Position numbers and translations under genes: made by a program. From contig JAUXOM010000056.1 in assembly GCA_030682175.1 (NCBI GenBank), positions 1-33,884 of the forward strand: a stretch of 33,884 nt of DNA, read 5' to 3'. The DNA is from Rhodocyclaceae bacterium. Its GTDB lineage: Bacteria; Pseudomonadota; Gammaproteobacteria; Burkholderiales; Rhodocyclaceae. Position 1 is the stretch's first letter. Every line of letters starts with the position of its first letter. Positions 19,762 to 28,117 of the stretch are shown here, one piece after another. The notes beneath the pieces are model-generated. The model was not told the origin of the DNA. It did not search any database and worked only from the letters and a program-made list of their open reading frames with translations.

Positions 19762-19839
19762 TGCGTCTAAATGAAAAACCCTTGATAAATCATTTGGTTG
19801 GATTGCGGAAAAAACACTTTGTCGTCCTGCATCTAAATG
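19762..19839. repeat. Direct repeats TGC(G/A)TCTAAATG before hsdR
   Basis: TGCGTCTAAATG (19762-19773) and TGCATCTAAATG (19828-19839) are 66 bases apart and fill the ends of the short gap between the regulator gene and hsdR. They may be operator sites or insertion scars. Confidence 0.4.
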
Positions 19840-19844
19840 GCGGC

Positions 19845-21254
19845 TTAAGCCCAGAACGGGATGTAGCTTCTGTAGCGTAACGATGTCTGTTCAGGATCAG
19901 ATACCTTGATTTTGCCCGCTTCTACTGAGTCCCGAATAGTGCGAGAAACCGCCTCGGCCTTCTTCTCCGGCAGCTTGAACCGCTCCCGCAAGCTTTGATT
20001 GGTCATCTTTTCGTTCATCACATAACGCAGGCAGCAATGCTGATAGGCGGCTCGAATGCGGTCGTTTCGATCCATGTCCTCAAAACTCTTGTGAGAAAAT
20101 AGGATCGCCGAAGTTCGTTTCTCCCCCACCCTGAAGTCGGGCGCAGGCAGTTGAAACACCTCGGCCGCCTGAATTACCTTGTCCACGCCGCTACCCTTTT
20201 CCTCGCAGATGCCCAGGCGTCGCATCAGATCGGCCAAGCGCTCATTGCGGGACTGGTATTCGTCAATAAACCGGTCCGGCGAAATGAAAGGCTTCCCGGG
20301 ATTTGAAATCTCCAGCCGGTCATCGTAAATCTCGACCATCACCGAGGTGCCCGTCTGGGTGAAATCCTGATGGATGAGCGCATTCGCCACCAGTTCGCGC
20401 ACCGCAATTTCCGGGAACATTTTCACCTCCCGTCGCAGCGCTTGCTCGATCACCTCATTCGAAGGCACAAGCCCATAGATGAACTCGACCAGCCCTTGAA
20501 AGCCGACCGCATAGCCTTTGGCGCCGGGCTTATCCAGCTTGGTCTTGAGTTTGTTCTTGCCCTCGTACACGATCACCCGTGCCGCCTTCCGTGCCATCCG
20601 GTCGAACTGCTCCAACTTCTTGGCAAACAGGATCGCCCCGAGGTTCGTGATCGTCCACCCGCCGTCCTGGCGCTGGATGAGCTTTTCACTCTCGAAGCGT
20701 TCCAACACACCGGTCCGGTTGACCGGATAGGGCAAATGCAACAGGTCGAAATAGCTCTGCGTATCCAGAAGCTGAATCACCTTGTTATCATCGCAGTCGG
20801 CCAGCGCAGGCTGAGAAAACCAGTCCGGTTGCCCCTCGGCAAAAATCGCCCGTAGCCGATCTTCGCTCATCGGCACCAGCTCTTCACCGGCGCGCATGAG
20901 GTAAGCCCCCTCGAAATCGTAAACCGTGCCGCGCGGGCGGCCCGGAATATGGAAGACCAGCACACGGCCATCGGGATGCAGGACTTCCTCAATTTCCACC
21001 CGAAAGCCCAAGGCCTGAAACATCTTCGCCGCCATCTCCACCGGATCGTTGAACGCCGCCGTGCCCACGACCTTGCGGGGTGGCTGGTCTTCGATGCCGA
21101 GCAGCAGATACCCGCCGCCTTCATTCGCCAAGGCCACACAGTATTTGTAGAGCTTGCGGTTATCGAACTGCGTCTTCGCTTCCTTGAACTCCAACCGCTG
21201 GTGCTCCGAATGAGCGGCCCGCCAAGTGTCGATTTGTTGAATTGTTGTCGCCAT
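19845..21254 (-). CDS. AlbA_2 (Schlafen-like) / GHKL-type ATP-binding regulator
   Basis: 469 residues from ATG 21252-21254; a TTG two codons earlier is possible. The N-terminal AlbA_2 domain (about 10-130) includes LEFKEAK and GGGYLLLGIED, a putative nucleic-acid-binding module. A linker follows, then a HATPase_c_4 domain with ELVANALIHQDF (near 290) and DRLEISNPG (near 315). The C-terminal 100 residues contain a winged helix (MTNQSLRERFKLPEKKAEAV). Such proteins (often called RecG-like or putative transcriptional regulators) occur as accessory genes in restriction and defence islands; their role is not established. The start follows the hsdR head fragment by two bases, so translation is probably coupled. 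Confidence 0.85.
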   Translation of the reverse strand: MATTIQQIDTWRAAHSEHQRLEFKEAKTQFDNRKLYKYCVALANEGGGYLLLGIEDQPPRKVVGTAAFNDPVEMAAKMFQALGFRVEIEEVLHPDGRVLVFHIPGRPRGTVYDFEGAYLMRAGEELVPMSEDRLRAIFAEGQPDWFSQPALADCDDNKVIQLLDTQSYFDLLHLPYPVNRTGVLERFESEKLIQRQDGGWTITNLGAILFAKKLEQFDRMARKAARVIVYEGKNKLKTKLDKPGAKGYAVGFQGLVEFIYGLVPSNEVIEQALRREVKMFPEIAVRELVANALIHQDFTQTGTSVMVEIYDDRLEISNPGKPFISPDRFIDEYQSRNERLADLMRRLGICEEKGSGVDKVIQAAEVFQLPAPDFRVGEKRTSAILFSHKSFEDMDRNDRIRAAYQHCCLRYVMNEKMTNQSLRERFKLPEKKAEAVSRTIRDSVEAGKIKVSDPEQTSLRYRSYIPFWA

Positions 21255-21256
21255 GG

Positions 21257-21382
21257 TCAAGCCATACCTTGCGCTAAAGTCTTAGTAGTACCCGTAGAAC
21301 CCGGCCAGTGGCCGATGGCACGTCCCAGTTCATTGAACCACTCGCTGGCGGTATTCTCGACGATGGATTCGTTGAGGCTCAT
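21257..21382 (-). pseudogene. hsdR 5' head fragment 2 (41 codons)
   Basis: ATG at 21380-21382 overlaps the RhuM2 stop as ATGA. The product begins MSLNESIVENTASEWFNELG and continues RAIGHWPG, matching the first 25-28 residues of the full HsdR ([20 protein letters not shown]), then diverges and ends TGA at 21257-21259, two bases before the AlbA_2 gene start. It is intact as a small ORF and may now serve translational coupling; equally it is the scar of an insertion into hsdR. Confidence 0.8.
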
Positions 21383-22443
21383 GGTTTGTCCCCGTTCTCT
21401 GGCAGCTCCTTGATCATCCGGTCAAAGTCCGACTCGAACAGCCGGTCCTGCACGATGCGGTATTTTTCAAACTCGCTCTCGGCGTAAGTTTTTGCCAGTT
21501 CCGCTGTCACTTTCCCAGCATCCTGCAAGACTTCCCGATCCCAGAGCTGAAGGAATCCGCTCAAGCGCTTTTCCCAGTCTTCCATGGTCATCGGGATTTT
21601 TCGCATCGCCTGCATTTCGGCCATGTCGAGATAGGCAGAGACAATGCGCTGCATTTGCCCCAACTCGAACGCCGAGAGGTAGTTCTTGGCGATGGAAACG
21701 TCGTAGCGATGGATTTTTCCCCTGGGTGCATCTTCCCAACTGGTCAGCCCCATGTTTTCTTGTTTGTGGTCGGCGCGAACCACGATCAATTCAGCCGCCG
21801 TTTGGCCGTGCACGGCGTAGTGCATCTTGTTTTGAACCGCTGCAAAGAAGCGCTTCGTTGCCGTTGCGGACGGGTCGTAATCCAGCGCGGTGGCGTAGAT
21901 GTCCGTGACTTTCTGGTAGAACTTGCGCTCGGAGAGCCGGATTTCCCGAATCTTTTCGAGTTGGCGCTCGAAGAACTCATCCGTCAGGTAGCCGCCGTGC
22001 TTGAGACGTTCGGCATCCATGGTCCAGCCCTGGATCGTGTAGTCCTTGACGATCTGGTTGGCCCACTTGCGGAACTGGACGGCGCGCTCGTTCTCGATCT
22101 TGAAGCCAACGGCGATGATCGCTTGCAAGCTGTAGTGCTTCGTCTGGTAGCCCTTGCCATCGGCGGCAGTGGTTAAGTATTGCTTAACCACTGAAGATTC
22201 TTCCAACTCGTTGTCGCTAAAAATGCGCTTCAGGTGCTGGTTGATAGCAGGGACAGAGACATCGTAAAGCGCGGCCATCATCTTCTGCGTTAGCCAGATG
22301 TTTTCATCTTCGTAACGCATTTCGACGCTGGCCTCCGAATTGCCTCCGGCTGCAACAAAGCTAAGGTATTCGGCCGCCGAAGAGCGAACCAGAGAGACCG
22401 TGGTGTTCTTTTTCGCGCGACCGCCGGGAGTGGGTTTGCTCAT
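21379..22443 (-). CDS. RhuM-family protein, paralogue 2
   Basis: 354 residues; ATG 22441-22443 overlaps the stop of paralogue 1 as ATGA. N-terminal DNA-binding-like part (WLTQKMMAALYDVSVPAINQH, residues 50-70), then the RhuM core: HYSLQAIIAVGFKI, QFRKWANQIVKDY, LSERKFYQKVTDIYATALDY, FFAAVQNKMHYAVHGQTAAEL, and YDVSIAKNYLSAFELGQMQR. RhuM is named after a gene of Salmonella pathogenicity island 3; members are frequent next to type I restriction genes and have no proven activity. It differs from paralogue 1 by a 17-residue N-terminal extension. A perfect inverted repeat lies within codons 84-92. Confidence 0.88.
   Translation of the reverse strand: MSKPTPGGRAKKNTTVSLVRSSAAEYLSFVAAGGNSEASVEMRYEDENIWLTQKMMAALYDVSVPAINQHLKRIFSDNELEESSVVKQYLTTAADGKGYQTKHYSLQAIIAVGFKIENERAVQFRKWANQIVKDYTIQGWTMDAERLKHGGYLTDEFFERQLEKIREIRLSERKFYQKVTDIYATALDYDPSATATKRFFAAVQNKMHYAVHGQTAAELIVVRADHKQENMGLTSWEDAPRGKIHRYDVSIAKNYLSAFELGQMQRIVSAYLDMAEMQAMRKIPMTMEDWEKRLSGFLQLWDREVLQDAGKVTAELAKTYAESEFEKYRIVQDRLFESDFDRMIKELPENGDKP
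22167..22193. repeat. Perfect inverted repeat inside RhuM2 coding sequence
   Basis: CAGTGGTTAAG (22167-22177), loop TATTG, CTTAACCACTG (22183-22193). It lies in codons 84-92 (SVVKQYLTT), the position that aligns exactly with the inverted repeat of RhuM1. Confidence 0.9.
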
Positions 22444-23489
22444 GGTTTCGGTGCCTTGGGTTTCTTCGGCTTTGGCAGCTTCTTCAATTCTGATGCAGCC
22501 CGTTCAAAATCCAAATCCACCGCCCGAGGCTGCGAATCCAGAAATACACGGTAGCGTTCGTATTCCAGCTCCGCTTTCATCTTCGCCTGCTCGGCGGAAA
22601 TCTTCCCCGCATGGTCCAGCAGCTCGTGCTCGGAGAGTTTCAGAAACTCATCGAGCTTCGTGATCCAGTCGTGCATCGTCATCACCTTGCGTTGCAGCGC
22701 ACGCAGCTCGGCAAATTCGATGTAGGCGTTCACGATCCGGTTCAGCGTGCCGAGCTCTTCGCCATCGAGATAGTTCTTGGCGATGGACACATCCTCCTTG
22801 CGGATGATGCCGCCGGGCCGCGTCGTCTTCAGCCCCATGAAAGGCTGGCTCGCATCCACCCGCGCGTGGATCACCTCCGCCGCCGTCTGCCCGTGCGCCG
22901 CCCAATGCATCTTGTTCTGCACTGTGGCGAAGAAAAGCTGCGACAACTCCGTGTTCGGCGTGTAGTCCACACTCGTCGCATAAATATCCAGCACCTTCTG
23001 GTAAAAGCGCCGTTCGGACGAGCGGATGTCGCGGATGCGCTCCAGTTGCTCGTCGAAGTAGTCCTTCTGCCCCTTGCCCGGCGGATTCTTCAGCCGTTCG
23101 TCGTCCATGGTAAAACCCTTGAGCAGATACTCGTTCAAGCGCGAGATCGCCCACTGGCGGAACTGCGTGCCGCGATGGCTGCGCACGCGGAAACCCACCG
23201 CGATGATGGCGTCCAGGTTGTAGTGCTCAATCTCCCGCGTCACCTCGCGCTTGCCCTCGATTCGAACTATTCGGAATTTCCGAATAGTTGCCCCCGCTGC
23301 CAGTTCCCTCTCGGCGTAAATGCCTTTCAGATGCTCGTTCACGGTCGGCACAGTGACTTGGAATAGCTCGGAAATGAGCGCTTGCGTCAGCCAGAGAGTC
23401 TCGTTTTCAAACCGGCACTGGATGCGCGTGCGGCCGTCCTCGGTCTGGTAGAGGATGAATTCGGATTGGGGCAAGGCTTCGTCGCTCAT
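22440..23489 (-). CDS. RhuM-family protein, paralogue 1
   Basis: 349 residues; ATG 23487-23489 overlaps the stop of the hsdR head fragment as ATGA. It has the same architecture as paralogue 2: WLTQALISELFQVTVPTVNE (33-52), IEHYNLDAIIAVGFRVRSHR, QFRQWAISRLNEYLLKGF, SSERRFYQKVLDIYATSVDY, FFATVQNKMHWAAHGQTAAE and DVSIAKNYLDGEELGTLNR, ending in a basic Lys/Pro tail. The paralogues are strongly diverged, so they probably entered separately or duplicated long ago. Codons 67-75 overlap a perfect inverted repeat. The function is unknown; a role in defence or in regulating the restriction system is inferred from context. Confidence 0.88.
   Translation of the reverse strand: MSDEALPQSEFILYQTEDGRTRIQCRFENETLWLTQALISELFQVTVPTVNEHLKGIYAERELAAGATIRKFRIVRIEGKREVTREIEHYNLDAIIAVGFRVRSHRGTQFRQWAISRLNEYLLKGFTMDDERLKNPPGKGQKDYFDEQLERIRDIRSSERRFYQKVLDIYATSVDYTPNTELSQLFFATVQNKMHWAAHGQTAAEVIHARVDASQPFMGLKTTRPGGIIRKEDVSIAKNYLDGEELGTLNRIVNAYIEFAELRALQRKVMTMHDWITKLDEFLKLSEHELLDHAGKISAEQAKMKAELEYERYRVFLDSQPRAVDLDFERAASELKKLPKPKKPKAPKP
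23265..23289. repeat. Perfect inverted repeat inside RhuM1 coding sequence
   Basis: AACTATTCGGAA (23265-23276), one central base, TTCCGAATAGTT (23278-23289). It covers codons 67-75 (ATIRKFRIV), exactly 17 residues before the equivalent site of RhuM2, which matches the 17-residue N-terminal difference. Confidence 0.92.
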
Positions 23490-23704
23490 GGCATGGTCGC
23501 CCTAAAACCGTAGGGGCTGCTACTCGAATTTGGGGAGCTCAAACCCAAATTCGGGGAGCTGGGTACCGAAATTCGGGGAGGTAGCCCGAAAACGTTCGCC
23601 GCTGGTTCGCCGGACGCGAAATGCGGCTCGTGCCCGATGGCATAACTCAACACCCCGAACCAGTCGGGGACGGCGTCTTCGACGACAAATTCGTTGAGGC
23701 TCAT
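23486..23704 (-). pseudogene. hsdR 5' head fragment 1 (72 codons)
   Basis: ATG at 23702-23704 overlaps the HamB stop (ATGA), and TGA at 23486-23488 overlaps the RhuM1 start (ATGA). The first 37 residues (MSLNEFVVEDAVPDWFGVLS, then YAIGHEPHFASGEPAAN) match the HsdR N-terminus, including GEPAA. After that the frame turns into Ser/Pro-rich sequence made from three near-repeats (23525-23580). It is a scar of cargo insertion that has stayed open and stop-coupled to its neighbours. Confidence 0.82.
23525..23580. repeat. Inverted repeat and three short tandem units in hsdR head fragment 1
   Basis: CGAATTTGGG (23525-23534), nine-base loop, CCCAAATTCG (23544-23553) is a perfect inverted repeat. The same core recurs as CCGAA-A-TTCGG at 23566-23576. 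Three AATT(T/C)GGGGAG units are spaced 21 and 22 bases apart. They read as the SSPNLGLSSPNSSSSP stretch of the small ORF. Confidence 0.8.
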
Positions 23705-25836
23705 GGCTCCGGTGTCTTGGCAGGTTCAATCCCTTCAAAGAAGTGGCGGGCGATGTATTTCTCAAAGTCCGATAGTGCTGGAAGTTGAAGGACTGCGTCC
23801 TTTCCCACCCTATTTATATTGGCTAAAGCGGCATGAAGGTCTTCATACCTTGCCTCGAAATCGATCAGGCCGGTTCCTTGGATCTTACGGGCGATCATTC
23901 GAGGAAGCCCGTATTCTTCCAATTGATAGACAACCGATGGAAGAAACCCATGGGATAGCTTGCTGACGAAACCACCGACGTCGACGCCAGTCTTCAGAAT
24001 CTCTTTTTGTAGTTCGTTAATGTCATGAACGAGCGATGCCAATCCGAACGTGACATCACGCTCCAGCTTGAAGAACAAGTTCACATCTACGTCTGGAGCA
24101 AGCGCCTGAAGAATCCGTGGCAACTTCCAGTCCCAGTTCCTCGAAAGCACCTGAACAAACTTCACGAACATGTCCCGCTTACGGCTCCAAGTCACATCTT
24201 GGGGAAATGAATGAACAATCTGTGTTTTAAATCCAATCACAAGCCCCAGCAACCTACCCCAGTCTGCTGGGTCCGATGAGTTGAGAAAGTTAAGCCCATT
24301 CCAAGTGGATCGATTTGCATGAAGATGCTCGGCGATCGTCAGTATGAGTTGGGAATCGTTTGATCGAAGCAGACCAGCTCCATCATAGAGCCGGCGGAAC
24401 CCTTCTGCGCCTACCAACTCTGTCATGCGCTCTCGGAATGTGATGATCTGCGCAATCTGGTCTTTCGTTAGGCTTTCCTTGTGCTCGGTCTCGTCAATTC
24501 CGCCGAGCATGGAATCCGGGAATTCAATTTCGAGCTGGGTATCAGTGTCTTCCGGCGGTTTTTCAAGTAAGTAAATCTGTCCGATGAAGTATTTAAACAT
24601 CCGACCGGCCCGACCAATAATGTTCTTGTATGTGAAAGCGTTTAACTTGCTGCGTCCCCGACCACTACCGTTCTTCCAAAGGATCACCACTTCAGCGGAA
24701 GTGTTGACGCCTTCAATGATCGATGACGTGGAAATTATTGTATCCAGCCCTCGCTTGGACTCAAACAGCTTGATCTGTATCTGACTCAGTGAACGGTGAA
24801 TCTGACCGTTGTGAATGCCAACGCCTTGCGTCACCAATTCAGTCAAGCTCCAGTCTGTCCCGTAGGACTCTGACAGCCACTTCGCAAACGCTGTCAGTAG
24901 TGGGCGCTCCAAAACTGCCATATTCTCGGCGAGGAGTTGCCCCACTTTGTCGATCTGGCTATATGACGCCGCGTAAATCAGTGTCTTTGTAGCGTTCGTT
25001 TTCAGCAGATTAACAAGAACCTCACCCTTCTCTTCCTCGTTCTTGATTCGCTTGTAGAGTTCGTGCTGTTTAAGGAAGACCGTGTTGAAATCGAGCTTGT
25101 CCACAAACTCCATGCCCCTCGTAAACACGTTCTCGCCGAGGCTTCGAATATTAGGTGCCAGAAAGTAGCGTTGTTTTGAAATCTTGCTGAGCTTCAAAAT
25201 CGCCTTCAGCAACGACGGGCATCTGTCCTGGTCAAAGTCTGAACTCGCTTTGTAGAACTCGTCCACGACCAGAAGATCAATGGAAGAAAGGATTTCTGCG
25301 TATCCAGCGGCACGCTCTTGCGGAAAGACAAATAGGTTCCTCTCACCCAGAGTGGCATCCGTGGTGGTGATGATTTTGTATTCCGCCCCAAATTTTCGGT
25401 AGATGCGTCTTCTAACCTCATCCATCAGCGCAATCGTCGGCACGATGATCATCACGTTTGCTGGCTGCGCAATTGCGATGAATGCGTCAATCACGAATGT
25501 CTTCCCAAAACTGGTTGGAGCACTGACCGCCAGGCTTTCGCCAGCGAGCAGCTTTTTCAACACAGCGGACTGCTCGCGGTGAAGAGTTTTATCTTCCGCA
25601 TCTCCCGAGTCGACCTTGAAAGCCTCAAAGACAAATCTCTCAGACCAATCCGCCGATTCGATTTCCATATACGGATACAGACCAGTCGCCCGTATGAAGT
25701 GGTTTACGCACCGCGAATACGGAAGAGCATTCCGCTTGTGATGATCGAGAATATTTATCAGACGCTCTCTTGCCTTGACCTCTTTGCCTGCCACAAGGAG
25801 ATCATTGATTACCGAGCATTCAGCAAAAACGTCCAT
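23701..25836 (-). CDS. hamB: Hachiman helicase HamB
   Basis: 711 residues. SF2 helicase: Walker A APTSFGKT (near 104-112), motif II VVDEFYK (near 191), motif Ia region IIVPTIALMDE, C lobe with STSSIIEGVNTSAE and NIIGRAGRMFKYFIGQIYLL (motifs V-VI). It starts two bases after the HamA stop. DUF1837 protein plus a helicase of this type is the Hachiman anti-phage system: HamB senses aberrant DNA ends or structures and holds the HamA nuclease inactive until triggered. The codon use is markedly more AT-rich than hsdM/hsdR, which supports separate acquisition. Its stop overlaps the next ORF as ATGA. Confidence 0.88.
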   Translation of the reverse strand: MDVFAECSVINDLLVAGKEVKARERLINILDHHKRNALPYSRCVNHFIRATGLYPYMEIESADWSERFVFEAFKVDSGDAEDKTLHREQSAVLKKLLAGESLAVSAPTSFGKTFVIDAFIAIAQPANVMIIVPTIALMDEVRRRIYRKFGAEYKIITTTDATLGERNLFVFPQERAAGYAEILSSIDLLVVDEFYKASSDFDQDRCPSLLKAILKLSKISKQRYFLAPNIRSLGENVFTRGMEFVDKLDFNTVFLKQHELYKRIKNEEEKGEVLVNLLKTNATKTLIYAASYSQIDKVGQLLAENMAVLERPLLTAFAKWLSESYGTDWSLTELVTQGVGIHNGQIHRSLSQIQIKLFESKRGLDTIISTSSIIEGVNTSAEVVILWKNGSGRGRSKLNAFTYKNIIGRAGRMFKYFIGQIYLLEKPPEDTDTQLEIEFPDSMLGGIDETEHKESLTKDQIAQIITFRERMTELVGAEGFRRLYDGAGLLRSNDSQLILTIAEHLHANRSTWNGLNFLNSSDPADWGRLLGLVIGFKTQIVHSFPQDVTWSRKRDMFVKFVQVLSRNWDWKLPRILQALAPDVDVNLFFKLERDVTFGLASLVHDINELQKEILKTGVDVGGFVSKLSHGFLPSVVYQLEEYGLPRMIARKIQGTGLIDFEARYEDLHAALANINRVGKDAVLQLPALSDFEKYIARHFFEGIEPAKTPEP

Positions 25837-25838
25837 AG

Positions 25839-26777
25839 TTATTGGTTCTTGAAATGCTCAACATTGCTAAGGAATCTATCGACGATCTTCTTTTTCTCAG
25901 GGACCGGAAAGAGAATCAGATGAAAAGTAATTTCTTCATAGAGGAACACTTTTGCTTTTAGCTCTTCGACCTGTTTCTTGAAATAGCTTTGTGCCCGCCC
26001 TTTGTGGTACGCAATAACATCATTTTTGTAAGCTGTGGTCAGCCGTGTGCATGCCTTTGTAATTGCACACTCATGAAGCATTAGAATCGGAACATGAAGC
26101 CGCGATTTCAGATCATCGATTGAAGCACCTGATTGAAGGCAGGATTTAATTGAAGACCTGAGGGTCGCATCACCAATCAGATAATCGAGATCGTTGATGT
26201 TCGTCACGATGCTGTTCTCCTTCTCCAGCTTGTCGCTTTGGAGTGCATTACCAACTGACTCGACAATGGAAGCGAGGCGGGCGTTCTTGATGTCGTTGTA
26301 AAACTTTGCTTCGCCTATCCAGATCGAGAAGTCATTCCCATCGACGACGATGTGAACGCTATCAGCGCCCTTCGCGTTATCTTGGTTGTTCTGTTTGTAG
26401 AATATCTTCGGTACCACCGGCAATGCCCTGTAGTGGTGCTTCATAATTCCATAAAGAACGATCTCAGCCAGTTCGCTGCCCTTCCCAATGTCATCGTCTG
26501 AATCGGTCAATCGCAGTTTCTTCGCGGCTTCGGCAAGCAACGATAAACTTTGGTTTGCGAGTGCGTTCCGTTCAGCGCTCGATAGAGCAGTATCGACGAT
26601 ATTGTCCCAAATGAATTTCTGAAAGCGAGAGAAACGCCAGTGCCCGTCCGCGAAATCATTGATGGCACTGACAACATGCTTATTGGTGTCAGGATCAATG
26701 CCCGAGTCAGTATTGAACGAGGAAAACTCATCATCAAAGATCACCTCAAACATAAGTGATGGAGCTGAAAGTGCCAT
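25839..26777 (-). CDS. hamA: Hachiman nuclease HamA (DUF1837)
   Basis: 312 residues; ATG two bases after the hsdS stop. PD-(D/E)xK-type residues are visible: Glu in GSELAEIVLYGI (near 102), Asp in GADSVHIV (near 137) and the core ExK in WIGEAKFY (near 153-155). The DUF1837 signature region FKxxG..LAE...HHY is present. HamA degrades DNA without sequence preference once freed by HamB, leading to abortive infection. It is AT-richer than the restriction genes, like hamB. It lies between hsdS and the hsdR head fragment, so the Hachiman pair sits inside the restriction operon. Confidence 0.88.
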   Translation of the reverse strand: MALSAPSLMFEVIFDDEFSSFNTDSGIDPDTNKHVVSAINDFADGHWRFSRFQKFIWDNIVDTALSSAERNALANQSLSLLAEAAKKLRLTDSDDDIGKGSELAEIVLYGIMKHHYRALPVVPKIFYKQNNQDNAKGADSVHIVVDGNDFSIWIGEAKFYNDIKNARLASIVESVGNALQSDKLEKENSIVTNINDLDYLIGDATLRSSIKSCLQSGASIDDLKSRLHVPILMLHECAITKACTRLTTAYKNDVIAYHKGRAQSYFKKQVEELKAKVFLYEEITFHLILFPVPEKKKIVDRFLSNVEHFKNQ

Positions 26778-26779
26778 GT

Positions 26780-28117
26780 TTAGAGGAGGTGTGCCAAAGA
26801 TTGAATGGCCGGCGCCGTGAGTTCCCCACTCAGCAGCTTCGGCAGCAGTGTGTCGCGTAGGGTGGCGAGGGTGCGGGATTGTTCGAGAGCGATGGTGCCG
26901 CGTTCATCCCATGTGCCTACAAGTTCAGCGAACCGCGACTGAAGTTCGGCGGGTGGGACAATTAAAGGCAGGGCTCCAAGTATCGAAGTGTTCAAATTCG
27001 GCATCGTCGCGCCCACTGCATGACGAACGATCCAGGATCGTGATTCCGATGTACCGAGGTAGGCTGCACCGAAGTGCGGGTTCAAGCCGCGTGGGCCGAA
27101 GCGCACCCGCAAGCATCCTGTTCCGCAGAGCCAGCCCTTCTCCGCATGGCGAATCAGCGAGCGGCGTTCGACATCACCGCGCCGGCTGTAAACAACATCG
27201 CCTGTCTGCACTCGATACACACTCAACCGTGCGGCGTCTTGCTCGCGGATACGAGCGATTGAGCTTGGGTCGATGCGGTTGTCGCGAAGATCGCTGGGCA
27301 TGATGGAAGGAATGCCCTCACTCACGTAGTCCGACGCGTGTAGCTGTGTGCCGAAAGGACCGGTCTGGATATTGCCTCCCCCTTTGTCACAGGCTTCACC
27401 AAGTGTCGTAAGTATCCATCCATGCGGGATATGCCCAACCTCTGAGTCGTGGAAGGTGGCAGGAAAGAGCGCGGCAGTGGCCGCATCGAGTCCGCCAGGT
27501 TCCCGCCCATCGAGTTTGGCGCGGACGGGGTCGAAATCGACGAACCAGCTCTGGAACAGCGCCCGCGCCATCGCCTCCAGCGTCGCGTTCATCCGCCAGT
27601 TCAACTCGATCTTGTCGTCCAGCGCCCCAAGCACCGCCGCGATGGCTTTTTGCTCGGCGAGGGGTGGGAGACGAAGTGGGAACTTCGGGAATTCTATTAG
27701 TGCGAGTCTCTCAACCGTACTCCCGTGAATCGTTCGCTCCCGGATGACATCTTGGAACTCCGGCCCGAGGTAGTAATAGAGCAGAAAGCGGCCGTCGGTC
27801 TTGTTTGGGTCTGGGCGCATAAGTGCCATTCGGCGACCGAGGCAGCACCGCAAGCCTTCAGGGATGATCGCTGCTTCACCCAATTTCGTCTCGTAAGAAA
27901 AGACAACGTCACCCGCTCGGGGCGTAACTCGACGCGTCCATTTCGCGAAGTCCTCTTCCGAAAGATGCTCGCTCCCTGCAAGGTCGATTCGGCCTTTGTT
28001 GAGACTTGTAATTCCAAGGAATATTGGCCCGACCGTGGTCTTCGTGGGCGTGGCGTGCGGTCCGTCAAAGACCTGACAGATATCCGCGACAGTTGTTTCT
28101 CGCAGCCTACCCGCCAT
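26780..28117 (-). CDS. hsdS: Type I restriction-modification specificity subunit
   Basis: 445 residues with two target-recognition domains (about 5-150 and 225-375), each followed by a conserved helical spacer. The central spacer reads PPLAEQKAIAAVLGALDDKI ... FQSWFVDFDPVRAK; the distal one ends TLATLRDTLLPKLLSGEL. The two domains set the two halves of a bipartite DNA site; the site itself cannot be predicted here. ATG 28115-28117 lies within the preceding small gene, with an 11-base overlap. Its first bases are also the end of the 26-bp duplicated hsdM tail, so the original arrangement was probably hsdM directly overlapping hsdS. Confidence 0.93.
   Translation of the reverse strand: MAGRLRETTVADICQVFDGPHATPTKTTVGPIFLGITSLNKGRIDLAGSEHLSEEDFAKWTRRVTPRAGDVVFSYETKLGEAAIIPEGLRCCLGRRMALMRPDPNKTDGRFLLYYYLGPEFQDVIRERTIHGSTVERLALIEFPKFPLRLPPLAEQKAIAAVLGALDDKIELNWRMNATLEAMARALFQSWFVDFDPVRAKLDGREPGGLDAATAALFPATFHDSEVGHIPHGWILTTLGEACDKGGGNIQTGPFGTQLHASDYVSEGIPSIMPSDLRDNRIDPSSIARIREQDAARLSVYRVQTGDVVYSRRGDVERRSLIRHAEKGWLCGTGCLRVRFGPRGLNPHFGAAYLGTSESRSWIVRHAVGATMPNLNTSILGALPLIVPPAELQSRFAELVGTWDERGTIALEQSRTLATLRDTLLPKLLSGELTAPAIQSLAHLL

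Noticed and set aside
23525-23580. CRISPR-like array
   Set aside because: Only three imperfect units at 21-22 base spacing with no separate spacers; no CRISPR or cas gene anywhere in the window.
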